Shown piece by piece: positions 8,776 through 15,707 of a stretch of DNA of 24,225 nucleotides (the first letter of the stretch is position 1; the number at the start of each line of letters is the position of its first letter). Source of the stretch: an uncultured Clostridium sp. (GTDB taxonomy: Bacteria; Bacillota; Clostridia; TANB77; CAG-508). The stretch is from contig USHX01000019.1 in assembly GCA_900554565.1 (NCBI GenBank), positions 1-24,225 on the forward strand, read 5' to 3'. The notes beneath the pieces are model-generated. The model worked only from the letters and a program-made list of their open reading frames with translations, was not told the DNA's origin and made no database searches. Both the position numbers and the translations under genes were made by a program.

Positions 8776-8804
8776 ATTATAGTATTTTTTTTTAATGTTG
8801 TCAA
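8776..8804 (-). promoter_or_regulatory. Promoter of tRNA-Lys(CTT)
   Basis: Minus strand TTGACA (8804-8799), 17-bp spacer, TATAAT (8781-8776): full consensus, about 16 bases before the tRNA 5' end. Confidence 0.88.
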
Positions 8805-8832
8805 TAGCTAAATTTTCTGATTTTATTACTAG

Positions 8833-8904
8833 AAAATAGACATATTTTATCCCTAACTTTATTACTAACTTAAGTTTTCAAGGCACTTTTAATATGTCTA
8901 TTTT
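8833..8904. terminator. Long-stem inverted repeat, probable terminator
   Basis: Perfect 14-bp arms (8833-8846 with 8891-8904) around a 44-nt loop. It lies just downstream, on the minus strand, of the broken Csx3-like gene and likely served as its terminator. The general form (A-run, long stem, long loop, T-run) resembles 1181-1245. Confidence 0.55.
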
Positions 8905-8915
8905 TTATTAATTTA

Positions 8916-9259
8916 TTACAATTCTTTTTCTCTATTATTTGTTGATTTTTGTTTTATTGTATCTTTTAATTGTTTCTCTATTTCTTCTTTTTCTAACGGA
9001 TTTTTAATCCTATCTCCTAATTTTTTACTTCTTGAATGTGTAATTGAGCATGTATAACCAACACCAGGTTGAAATAATGAAACACTACTATTTGTGGTAC
9101 ATATACGCTAACTTTACAAGGGTGTACTGCATGTGTTAATGCTGATACAAGCCATGCAGGTACAGCGCCTGTTATTTTAACTGGTTTTCCTTCATTTGAA
9201 CATCCCTTTATCACATTTACTGCTTTTAATAAATTTTTTATCCTTTCTTTTGGCGCTAA
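8916..9259 (-). pseudogene. Broken Csx3-like (CRISPR-associated ring-nuclease-like) gene
   Basis: Two minus-strand frames form one protein when joined. The upstream frame (open from 9259) reads VKITGAVPAWLVSALTHAV then SVYVPQ. The downstream frame, ending with TAA at 8918-8916, reads GYTCSITHSRSKKLGDRIKN and then a Lys/Glu-rich tail. Together this resembles the Csx3 C-terminal half: G-x-x-P-x-W-L, a stretch of helix, V-x-V-Y-x-P, then the THS...GD block. The join near 9100-9125 needs a -1 (or +2) change. The N-terminal half is missing, there is no good start or SD, and no CGG is involved, so this is ordinary decay. No CRISPR array or cas gene is nearby. The family assignment rests on motif resemblance alone. 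Confidence 0.45.
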
Positions 9260-9370
9260 TTAAATTATAAAGCATTTAAGATTATTTGTAAAATTAATAA
9301 TTTGAATAGTTATTATTATTTTTTCTTATGTCAAAAGGTGCAAATTTTGATTTTTGTTAATTTTGGTGCA

Positions 9371-9411
9371 AAAAAATAGTATAACTATATCATATAATTA
9401 TACTATTTTTT
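9371..9411 (-). terminator. Terminator after the VanW-family gene
   Basis: 14-bp perfect stem (9371-9384 with 9398-9411), 13-base loop, T-run on the minus-strand side, about 60 bases after the stop codon at 9470. A second copy of GGTGCAAA lies about 25 bases away at 9340-9372. Confidence 0.75.
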
Positions 9412-9424
9412 ATATAGCCTATTT

Positions 9425-9467
9425 CAAGACCTTCTAATTAAGAGTCACCTGCTCTTCAGACTAATTA
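9425..9467 (-). pseudogene. tRNA-Lys(CTT) remnant
   Basis: Minus strand contains GAAGAGCAGGTGACTCTTAAT, a D-stem 3' half plus an anticodon arm with the CTCTTAA loop, matching the intact tRNA-Lys(CTT) at 8685-8760 over much of this stretch. The anticodon stem is mismatched and no acceptor or T-arm is present, so it cannot fold as a tRNA. Confidence 0.55.
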
Positions 9468-9469
9468 TT

Positions 9470-11263
9470 TTATTGTTCTGTTTGTTCTGACGATGTTCCT
9501 GTTTCTTCTGGTGTTTGTGTTGTTTCATCTTTTTTATCTACATTGTTTTCTGTTCCTGTATTTTCTTCTGCTTTTGGTTGTTCTGTTACTGGAACATTAT
9601 TTGATGGTGTAGTTGTTGTGCTTCCTGATGTTCCTTTTAACACTATTCTTTGCATTGCATCATATGTGTCTTTTGAAAGTAATTTTGTTGATATTACTTT
9701 TCCGTTTAACATTTTTGTTATATATGTTTCTGTTTTTAATCCATTTGCACCTTTTTGTTTTACTTTTTCTGTTCCTGCTGGTAGACTTGCATCTTCAACA
9801 TATTTAGTTGTTGTTGGTATTGATGCTACTGTTTTTGTTGAGAATTTGAATGTATATTCATTTTCTTCTTTTATTCCATACATTGATATTGTTGCTATTC
9901 CATTATTTGCTGATGCTACAATTCTTACTGGATATTTTCTTGTGTTTTTAAATTTAAAGTCTGTTACACCATAAACTACTGTTGCATCTCTTCCTGCTGG
10001 TACATATGATGTTACAAATTGATGATTTCTTCTTTCTACAATATCTAGATTGGCTAATAATGCTGTATTATATAATGTTGATGAAATTTGGCATATTCCA
10101 CCACCTATTCCATCTACTACTTGGCCTGCTTCATATACTTTTCCATTTTTATATCCTGCTGCTTCTGTTCTTTTTCCTAATGCTTGGTTATATGAGAATG
10201 TATCTCCTGCCAAAACTACTTTTCCATTTATTTTTTGACATGCAATTCTTAAGTTTGTTGATCTATCTACATCACTTACATCATATCTTGTTGTAAATGT
10301 TGCCAATTGATCTGGAAATGCCTCTGAACCTATTTGACTAATTGTTACTTTTGGTTTTGTTATTTTCAATTTTATTACATATTCATCTTTTTCTTCTTCT
10401 AATATTTTTTTTGCTGCTTCTACATCAAAGTCCACACCTTCTACTTCTGGATATACAGTAAATGGATTTTTTGTGTAGTATGCATCTTGAGCTTCCTTGT
10501 ATATTTCATCATGTATTTTCTGAATGTCTATTTCTTCTGGCTCTTTTTGACTTACTGGTATTTCGATAATTTCATCATTTGCATTTATATTATTTAGGTT
10601 TTCTTTTACTTCTTCATATAACTTGTCTGTGTCTACTATAACTCCTGCTTTTCCTTTTGTTATTATTAGTTCATCATCTTCAACTGAATAGCTTGATTCT
10701 ATTACTACTCCTGGTAAATTGACACTTATATCTTGTATATTTTGCTTTGTAACATCTTCATTTAATGTCATTTCCACATCAACATTTTCTTTCATTATTA
10801 ATGTTTTTAAAATTTCATAATTATTTACAAATATGTTTTCTGTTCTTCCTATTTTGTATGCTGTTTCAACCGCTTTGTCTACATTATATTCAACTTCCAT
10901 TAATGTTGGATTTAATGTGCTTTCATAGTCCTCATATTTTATATTTATTTCTTTTTCTTTCTTTTGATTGTATATTGCTTCTACTTTTGCCTTTGTCTCT
11001 TCATTTGTTAGACCTGATACTTCTATTCCCTCTATTGAAATTCCACTTATCATTTTCTCATTTCCAATATTCACTAGTGCAAATATTGTTGACAAAAGCA
11101 CCCCTATTACTACGACTGCAGCTATTATACAAGCTATTACAATATATTTCTTTTTCGATTTTTTATTGTCCATTTTCTCTATATCTTTTTCTAGCTTTTT
11201 AGGTGATTCCTCTACCTTTTTAAATTCTTCCTTTTTTTCTTCTTTTTCTAATTTTTCTTTCAT
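9470..11263 (-). CDS. VanW-family cell-wall protein with PG-binding and G5-like domains
   Basis: About 597 aa from the ATG at 11263, which has AAGGGG 6 bases upstream; the in-frame ATG at 11293 lacks a ribosome site. A charged cytoplasmic tail (about 1-38) precedes one membrane anchor (about 40-62). Repeated PG-binding-4-type domains follow (about 70-290; SGISIEGIEVSGLTNEE is typical). The VanW domain lies about 310-450 (AGDTFSYNQALGKRT, GGGICQISSTLYNTALLA, RRNHQFVTSYVPAGRDATV). A G5-like segment (about 490-540) and a Thr/Ser/Pro/Glu-rich tail end the protein. VanW proteins of this layout are surface proteins linked to the wall; the biochemical role is not settled, and despite the name they do not by themselves indicate vancomycin resistance. 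Single-gene unit. Confidence 0.9.
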   Translation of the reverse strand: MKEKLEKEEKKEEFKKVEESPKKLEKDIEKMDNKKSKKKYIVIACIIAAVVVIGVLLSTIFALVNIGNEKMISGISIEGIEVSGLTNEETKAKVEAIYNQKKEKEINIKYEDYESTLNPTLMEVEYNVDKAVETAYKIGRTENIFVNNYEILKTLIMKENVDVEMTLNEDVTKQNIQDISVNLPGVVIESSYSVEDDELIITKGKAGVIVDTDKLYEEVKENLNNINANDEIIEIPVSQKEPEEIDIQKIHDEIYKEAQDAYYTKNPFTVYPEVEGVDFDVEAAKKILEEEKDEYVIKLKITKPKVTISQIGSEAFPDQLATFTTRYDVSDVDRSTNLRIACQKINGKVVLAGDTFSYNQALGKRTEAAGYKNGKVYEAGQVVDGIGGGICQISSTLYNTALLANLDIVERRNHQFVTSYVPAGRDATVVYGVTDFKFKNTRKYPVRIVASANNGIATISMYGIKEENEYTFKFSTKTVASIPTTTKYVEDASLPAGTEKVKQKGANGLKTETYITKMLNGKVISTKLLSKDTYDAMQRIVLKGTSGSTTTTPSNNVPVTEQPKAEENTGTENNVDKKDETTQTPEETGTSSEQTEQ

Positions 11264-11297
11264 AAAAATTCCCCTTTTTCTTGTCGTGTTCATCTAT

Positions 11298-11326
11298 ATC
11301 TTATCATAAAGCAAATTTTTTTACAA
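11298..11326 (-). promoter_or_regulatory. Probable promoter of the VanW-family gene
   Basis: Minus strand TTGTAA (11326-11321), 17-bp spacer, TAAGAT (11303-11298), 35 bases before the start. Confidence 0.55.
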
Positions 11327-11443
11327 TATGTTTGATTTTTTTATAAAACCTTCTAAATGCTTGAAATATCTATATTTGATACTATGTTCACATTTTATTT
11401 TTATTCCTATTTATTTTTTATTTAAAAATTTTTAAAAAAATAC

Positions 11444-11472
11444 TTGAACATTGTTGAATTTAATATTATAAT
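11444..11472 (+). promoter_or_regulatory. Sigma-A promoter of the CBM-like gene
   Basis: TTGAAC (11444-11449), 17-bp spacer, TATAAT (11467-11472), 35 bases before the ATG at 11508. Confidence 0.85.
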
Positions 11473-11507
11473 GTTGACAGCAAAAGATAAATAAGGAGAG
11501 AAATTGA

Positions 11508-11981
11508 ATGGAATTAACTAAAAATATTTTTTTCAATACAGATAAATTAGTAGAAAATAGCAAAGTAAAAATATCATATATAGGAAAACTTTATCAAGAT
11601 GTTTCTGAGAAAGTGTTTATTCATTATGGATTCGGAATGAATTGGGATAATGTTAGTGATATTGAAATGAATAAAACAGAATTAGGTTTCCAAGCTGAAA
11701 TAAACTTATTAGAAGGTGATAGTTTCAATTTCTGCTTTAGAAATGAAAACAATGTATGGGATAATAATGATGGTAAAAATTATATTTTTACTTTAGAAAA
11801 AGTTAAAACAGAGTTATTAGTTTTAGATGATGAGCCTGTTTCTTTAGGTTCTGCAAGAAAATTAAGAAAATCTTATTTATGGAGCAAAAAAGTTCGTTTA
11901 GCTGTTTATAAGATTATTACTTACCTTCCAAAATTAATTTCTGGAAATTATAAAAGAAAATTACCTAATGCTAATGGTTAA
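11508..11981 (+). CDS. Protein with a CBM25-like (starch-binding) module
   Basis: 157 aa. Residues about 18-105 resemble a CBM25/53-type carbohydrate-binding fold: KVKISYIGKLY, IHYGFGMNWDN, ELGFQAEINL, then FNFCFRNENNVWDNNDGKNY. The aromatic residues W and Y and the NDG turn are typical of starch-binding modules. The C-terminal part (about 115-157) is basic (RKLRKSYLWSKKVRL, GNYKRKLP) and unassigned. There is no signal peptide, so the module should be cytoplasmic and could bind a storage glucan; this is inference. It has a strong promoter, SD AAGGAGAG and a shared convergent terminator. No catalytic domain is attached and no glycogen genes are nearby. Confidence 0.6.
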   Translation: MELTKNIFFNTDKLVENSKVKISYIGKLYQDVSEKVFIHYGFGMNWDNVSDIEMNKTELGFQAEINLLEGDSFNFCFRNENNVWDNNDGKNYIFTLEKVKTELLVLDDEPVSLGSARKLRKSYLWSKKVRLAVYKIITYLPKLISGNYKRKLPNANG

Positions 11982-12002
11982 TTATTTATAGATTTATATA
12001 TA

Positions 12003-12054
12003 AAAAAGATTATATACAAACATTACTTTTATTTTGTTTATATATAATCTTTTT
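12003..12054. terminator. Bidirectional terminator between CBM-like and SDR genes
   Basis: 14-bp perfect stem (12003-12016 with 12041-12054), extended by 4 more pairs beyond one mismatch, A-run and T-run outside, between convergent genes. Confidence 0.85.
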
Positions 12055-12072
12055 CTGATATTTTAAAGACCT

Positions 12073-12804
12073 TTATGTTATTATCCAACCACCGTTTATT
12101 GATATTATTTGCCCTGTTGTAAATTCATCTTCTATAAGCCATTTTACACATTTTGCTACATCTTTTGGTTCTCCTATTTTTCCTAATGGAGTTTCTTCTT
12201 TTAAATTTTCTATTTCTTTGTCATTTAAATTGCTATTCATTTTTGTATTTATCATGCCTGGCGCAATTGAGTTTACTCTTATATTTGATGGTCCTAATTC
12301 TTTTGCCAGTGCCTTTGTTAGTCCATCCATTCCAGCTTTTGATACAGAATAAATTACTTCTAATGCTCCTCCAACAACTCCCCATGCTGAAGATATGTTT
12401 ATTATTAAGCCTTCTTTTTGATGTACCATACTTGGTATTACTTCTTGTGACATTGCAAATGCTGAGTATAAATTTGTGTTTATTACTCTTTGCCAGTCTT
12501 CATCTGTTTCATCTGTAAATAATTTATATTCTGATATTCCTGCATTATTTATTAAAATATCTATTTTTTTGTATTTTTCTAATGCATATTTTGCCAGTTG
12601 GCTTGTACCTTCTCTTGTTGAAACATCTGCTTTTACAATGTCTATTTCTATGCCCTCTTTTTTCAATTCTTCTTTTAGTTCTTTTGCTTCTTTTTCTGAA
12701 TTGTTATAATTAGCTATTACTTTTATTTCATTTTTAGCTAATGTTTTTGCAATTTCTCTTCCTATCCCTTTTGAAGCTCCTGTTACTATTGCTACTTTTG
12801 ACAT
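12073..12804 (-). CDS. SDR-family oxidoreductase (FabG/YmfI-like)
   Basis: 243-aa classical short-chain dehydrogenase. NADP(H)-type TGASKGIG (8-15), NNAG (86-89), catalytic Ser in INISSAWG (near 138), YSVSK with Y152 and K156, and a C-terminal SINGGW. The closest recognisable subgroup is the FabG-like proteins that include YmfI (EF-P 5-aminopentanone reductase); residues such as WQRVINTNL and EVIPSMVHQKEG fit it. It stands alone, without fatty-acid synthesis genes, which makes a FabG role in FAS less likely. The ATG has no SD next to it; the strong GGAAGGAG lies beyond a hairpin (12813-12846), described separately. No in-frame CGG. Confidence 0.88.
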   Translation of the reverse strand: MSKVAIVTGASKGIGREIAKTLAKNEIKVIANYNNSEKEAKELKEELKKEGIEIDIVKADVSTREGTSQLAKYALEKYKKIDILINNAGISEYKLFTDETDEDWQRVINTNLYSAFAMSQEVIPSMVHQKEGLIINISSAWGVVGGALEVIYSVSKAGMDGLTKALAKELGPSNIRVNSIAPGMINTKMNSNLNDKEIENLKEETPLGKIGEPKDVAKCVKWLIEDEFTTGQIISINGGWIIT

Positions 12805-12812
12805 TTTTTCTT

Positions 12813-12855
12813 GTATGATATATTTAATAACTTAAATACAACATACGCTCCTTCC
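12813..12855 (-). promoter_or_regulatory. Hairpin-bridged ribosome-binding site of the SDR gene
   Basis: On the minus strand GGAAGGAG (12855-12848) is followed at once by a 15-bp stem (12846-12832 with 12827-12813, one mismatch, one G-T pair, 4-base loop), then AAGAAAAA and the ATG at 12804. Folded out, the SD stands about 9 bases from the start; linearly it is over 40 bases away. Confidence 0.55.
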
Positions 12856-12956
12856 TTTATTTTTATATTAATTTTTTAAAACTTACTTTTAAATTATTTT
12901 TTATAAAATAAAAAAAGCCAATAATTAAGAGCTTTCTCAAAACTAATGACCTTCAA

Positions 12957-13033
12957 TGGAGCCACTTCCCAGATTCGAACTGGGGACCCTCGCATTACAA
13001 GTGCGATGCTCTGGCCAGCTGAGCTAAAGTGGC
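12957..13033 (-). tRNA. tRNA-Thr (anticodon TGT)
   Basis: 77 nt with encoded CCA. Acceptor GCCACTT pairs with AAGTGGC, anticodon loop CTTGTAA gives TGT, and the T-arm has GTTCGAA. Last gene of the Lys-Glu-Thr cluster; downstream on the minus strand a short AAAGC/GCTTT stem with a T-run (about 12909-12935) may end the transcript. Confidence 0.95.
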
Positions 13034-13049
13034 ACTTATTTAGTTGTTT

Positions 13050-13124
13050 TGGTGACCCGTACGGGAATCGAACCCATGTCTCCGCCGTGAAAGGGCGATG
13101 TCTTAACCGCTTGACCAACGGGCC
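13050..13124 (-). tRNA. tRNA-Glu (anticodon TTC)
   Basis: 75 nt with encoded CCA. Acceptor GGCCCGT pairs with ACGGGTC (one G-T), anticodon loop CTTTCAC gives TTC, T-arm GGTTCGATT. Middle gene of the cluster, 16 bases before tRNA-Thr. Confidence 0.95.
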
Positions 13125-13132
13125 GTATATAC

Positions 13133-13168
13133 AAAGAACTAAATAATTTTCAAATTATTTAGTTCTTT
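13133..13168 (-). repeat. Perfect hairpin between tRNA-Lys and tRNA-Glu
   Basis: 17-bp perfect stem (13133-13149 with 13152-13168) with a 2-base spacer, directly abutting the tRNA-Lys CCA end. It could be an attenuating terminator (TTTGTATAT follows on the minus strand) or a processing signal. Confidence 0.6.
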
Positions 13169-13244
13169 TGGTGAGCTATCCGCGACTCGAACGCGGGACA
13201 ACTTGATTAAAAGTCAAGTGCTCTACCACCTGAGCTAATAGCCC
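13169..13244 (-). tRNA. tRNA-Lys (anticodon TTT)
   Basis: 76 nt with encoded CCA. Acceptor GGGCTAT pairs with ATAGCTC (one G-T), anticodon loop CTTTTAA gives TTT, T-arm GTTCGAG. First gene of the tRNA cluster, about 30 bases after the -10 of its promoter. Confidence 0.95.
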
Positions 13245-13274
13245 ACATAAATGTGTTACTCACAACGCTTCTAT

Positions 13275-13303
13275 AGTTTACAATATTTTTTCACAAATGT
13301 CAA
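13275..13303 (-). promoter_or_regulatory. Promoter of the Lys-Glu-Thr tRNA cluster
   Basis: Minus strand TTGACA (13303-13298), 17-bp spacer, TAAACT (13280-13275). The -35 lies inside a perfect 15-bp inverted repeat. Confidence 0.7.
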
Positions 13304-13319
13304 TACATTTGTGAAAAAA
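13286..13319. repeat. Inverted repeat over the tRNA promoter -35
   Basis: Perfect 15-bp arms (13286-13300 with 13305-13319) with CAAT between; core CACAAATGT-N4-ACATTTGTG. On neither strand is it followed by a T-run, so it does not look like a normal terminator for the DUF1858 gene. An operator is possible. Confidence 0.6.
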
Positions 13320-13346
13320 ATTTTAAAAATTTTGTATTTTTTTGTC

Positions 13347-13532
13347 TTAGGCATTTAATTTGTCTAAAATTTCTTGTACATCTATACCATGAACATCACA
13401 TGCTTCTTCTAATGTTTCCATTTGTGATGCAGGGCATCCTAAGCAGTGCATTCCAGCTTCTAGTAGGATTTCAGCCTTTTCTGGTGCTTTTTCTAATAAT
13501 TCTCCAATTCTTGTATCTTTATTAAATTGCAT
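13347..13532 (-). CDS. DUF1858 domain protein
   Basis: 61 aa, made up of a single DUF1858 domain: DTRIGELLEKAPEKAEILLEAGMHCLGCPAS with the typical CLGC pair, then a helical end (LEEACDVHGIDVQEILDKL). This domain is common as a free small protein and next to hybrid-cluster-protein-type redox enzymes; its function is unknown, and a redox or metal role for the CxxC is inference. SD AAGGAAGGAG is 7 bases before the ATG. It is divergent from the type IV secretion-like operon and upstream of the tRNA cluster. Confidence 0.88.
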   Translation of the reverse strand: MQFNKDTRIGELLEKAPEKAEILLEAGMHCLGCPASQMETLEEACDVHGIDVQEILDKLNA

Positions 13533-13677
13533 CTTTTTCTCCTTCCTTTTTAAATGATTTTATCTTAATCGATATTTTTCATTTTTTTATTTTTTTGTAA
13601 AGTCTTTTGTAACAAAATCTTCACATTGTTTCTTTAAGTTTTACTTTTTTATTTTAACATATTTTTTTAAAAAAGTA

Positions 13678-13706
13678 TAGACAAATTGAAAAAAATGTTG
13701 TATGAT
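13678..13706 (+). promoter_or_regulatory. Promoter of the type IV secretion-like operon
   Basis: TAGACA (13678-13683), 17-bp spacer, TATGAT (13701-13706); the first ribosome site GGCGGTGAT follows at 13721-13729. Confidence 0.7.
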
Positions 13707-13732
13707 GTGAAAAATCGTAAGGCGGTGATATT

Positions 13733-13876
13733 ATTTCTAGATTAATCGATTTTTACTTCACAACCTTTATTATATATCTTTTTATCACTTTATATTCACT
13801 TTATACATTTTTAGATTTATTTTTATTTCACACAAAACAAGGTTCTAAATTAAAAATCAAAAAGAAAAACTTTTAA
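13733..13876 (+). CDS. 47-aa membrane peptide with probable ATT start
   Basis: A short open frame directly behind GGCGGTGAT, one base off the ideal GGAGGTGAT. The first in-frame candidate starts are ATT at 13730 and 13733. The 3-base gap to 13733 equals the gap used by the TTG-started gene at 16052. The product is a single hydrophobic span (about 4-34, LIDFYFTTFIIYLFITLYSL) with a basic tail (KLKIKKKNF). It ends 28 bases before the VirD4-like gene and shares its promoter. No homology recognised. It might be a small accessory membrane protein of the secretion operon, or only a translated leader. Confidence 0.45.
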   Translation: MSRLIDFYFTTFIIYLFITLYSLYTFLDLFLFHTKQGSKLKIKKKNF

Positions 13877-13904
13877 TTTCATATTATTTAAAGGAGGTTT
13901 TAAC

Positions 13905-15669
13905 ATTTTAAAGATTATACAATATTTATTGTTTTCCTTAATATTTTTTATAATTTCCAGCATATTATCTATAAAAACTTTTTATCCTATATATACAGCA
14001 ACTGAAATTATAATACCTTATGGGCTTCAGCCATTTGATATTTGTTCTACAAATCCAGATTTATGGCATATAATAAAATTAACATACGTTTTTGTATTTA
14101 TTTTTTCTAATTTCGTTATTAGTCACATTATTTTTTCAAGAGTTATTTCTAAATTTTTGAGTCTAATTAAATTTTCTAAAAACGAAAAAATATCTAACTC
14201 AGATTTATCTTTAAATTCAATTTATTTATCTGCTAAAAAAGTTACTCACTCGCAAAAATTTTTAAGTAGTTTAAGTTTATTAATTGGATTTGATAAATTA
14301 GATAAAAAAAATATTATTATTCCCGAATCCGGATTATATCAGAATTTCTTAATCACTGGCACCATTGGTTCTGGTAAGACTTCAAGCGCTATGTTCCCTT
14401 TTACTCGGTCAATTTATAAATTATAATCATAATTCTAAACAAAAACTTGGAATGCTTATTTTAGATGTAAAAGGAAATTATTATAAACAAGTTTATGAAT
14501 ATGCTAAAAAATATGAAATTTTAGATGATTTAATAGTTATTGGTTTAGGTTCAAATGTTTTTTACAATCCGTTACATAAACCACATTTGAAACCACAAGT
14601 TTTAGCCAATAGGCTAAAAACTATTTTACTTTTATTTTCTGAAAATAATTCTGAATCTTATTGGCTCGATAAAGCTGAAGAAGTACTTTGTGAATGTATT
14701 AAACTTTGTAGATTATATAATAATGGATATGTAACTTTTGTTGAATTACACAAATTGGTTACTCTTCCCGATTACTATAAAGAAAAAATTGAAACATTAA
14801 AGAAGTTATTTATAAATTCTAAATTTTCCGACAAAGAACTTTATGATTTAAATGCAAGTCTAAATTTTTTTGAAAAAGAATTTTTCAATTTAGATGATCG
14901 TACCAAAAACATTATAATCTCCGAAATAACAAGAATTACAAGCACTTTTGTGTCTGATTATGATGTAATGGAAACTTTTTGTGCCCCTAAAGCTAAGCTT
15001 TCTTTTTCAGGTTTTGATGAAGTTTTAAGTTCTGGAAAAATTGTCGTTTTAAATATGAATATTTTCGAATACAACATTCTCTCTAGAATTATTGCAACAT
15101 ATTTAAAATTAGATTTTCAAACTGAAATAATGTCTAATCTTTCCAAAGGAGTTGTGTATCCCTCAGTATTTATTTGTGATGAATATGATAAATTTGTTAG
15201 TAAAACAGATGGTGAATTTTTCTCTTTAAGTAGAGAAGCAAAATGTATTAATATAGTTAGTACGCAAAGTTATTCATCCCTAAAAAATACTCTTAAAGAT
15301 GAAAGCAGCGTAAAGGTTATTATTCAAAACCTTATTAATAAAATTTGGTTCAGAACTGATGATATTTTTACTATTGAAGAATCACAGAAACAGCTAGGGA
15401 AAGAAGAAAAAGAGAAAACTTCTAAAAGCATATCTGAAAGTGCTAAAGAAACAACATTTAGCTACATCACAAACAGTCTGAATTCTCAAAATTCTAACAT
15501 TTCTGAAACATTTAGTACTTATACACAAAATGATTTTATATATGACTTAAACTTTTTCACTCAAAATCTTGAAACTTTCACCGCTCTTACATTTTTGTCT
15601 GATGGAAATAAAATTCTCACACCAAGAAAATTAAACATGTTTCCATATTTTGAAATAGATGGTTTATAG
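13905..15669 (+). CDS. VirD4/TraG-like coupling ATPase, read through a +1 shift at CGG
   Basis: About 587 aa after the frame change. Two membrane segments at the N-terminus (about 5-27 and 57-82) precede the ATPase: Walker A GTIGSGKT (152-159), a second family block LGMLILDVKGNY, Walker B VFICDEYDKF and STQSYSSLKN. Type IV coupling proteins feed substrates to a secretion channel. The first frame ends at 14426. The second (open from 14365) carries on in register if C14406 of the in-frame CGG (14406-14408) is skipped: FPFT-GQFINYNH. The start is probably ATT at 13905, 7 bases after AAGGAGG (13891-13897); the first conventional start, TTG 13929, is too far away. A pseudogene is the alternative, but 420 further codons are clean. 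Confidence 0.82.
14403..14409 (+). other. +1 recoding site, ACT CGG T, in the virD4-like gene
   Basis: In-frame CGG at 14406-14408, then TCA ATT TAT AAA TTA TAA. Skipping C14406 reads ACT GGT CAA (T-G-Q) and joins the two halves nine residues after the Walker A motif. Confidence 0.75.
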
Positions 15670-15707
15670 GTTCCTAAAACCTAAATAAAATTTAAGGAAT
15701 GATTAAT

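Noticed and set aside
9017..9214. The 65-codon frame as an intact small gene
   Set aside because: It has a GTG start without SD, no N-terminal half, and its sense sequence continues in another frame; it is better read as part of a broken Csx3-like gene.
12894..13146. Open frames on both strands across the tRNA-Glu/tRNA-Thr region
   Set aside because: They overlap two well-folded tRNA genes and are the usual false translations of tRNA sequence.
8685..13244. CRISPR array near the Csx3-like remnant
   Set aside because: No regularly spaced direct repeats are present; the repeats seen are hairpins and tRNA similarities.
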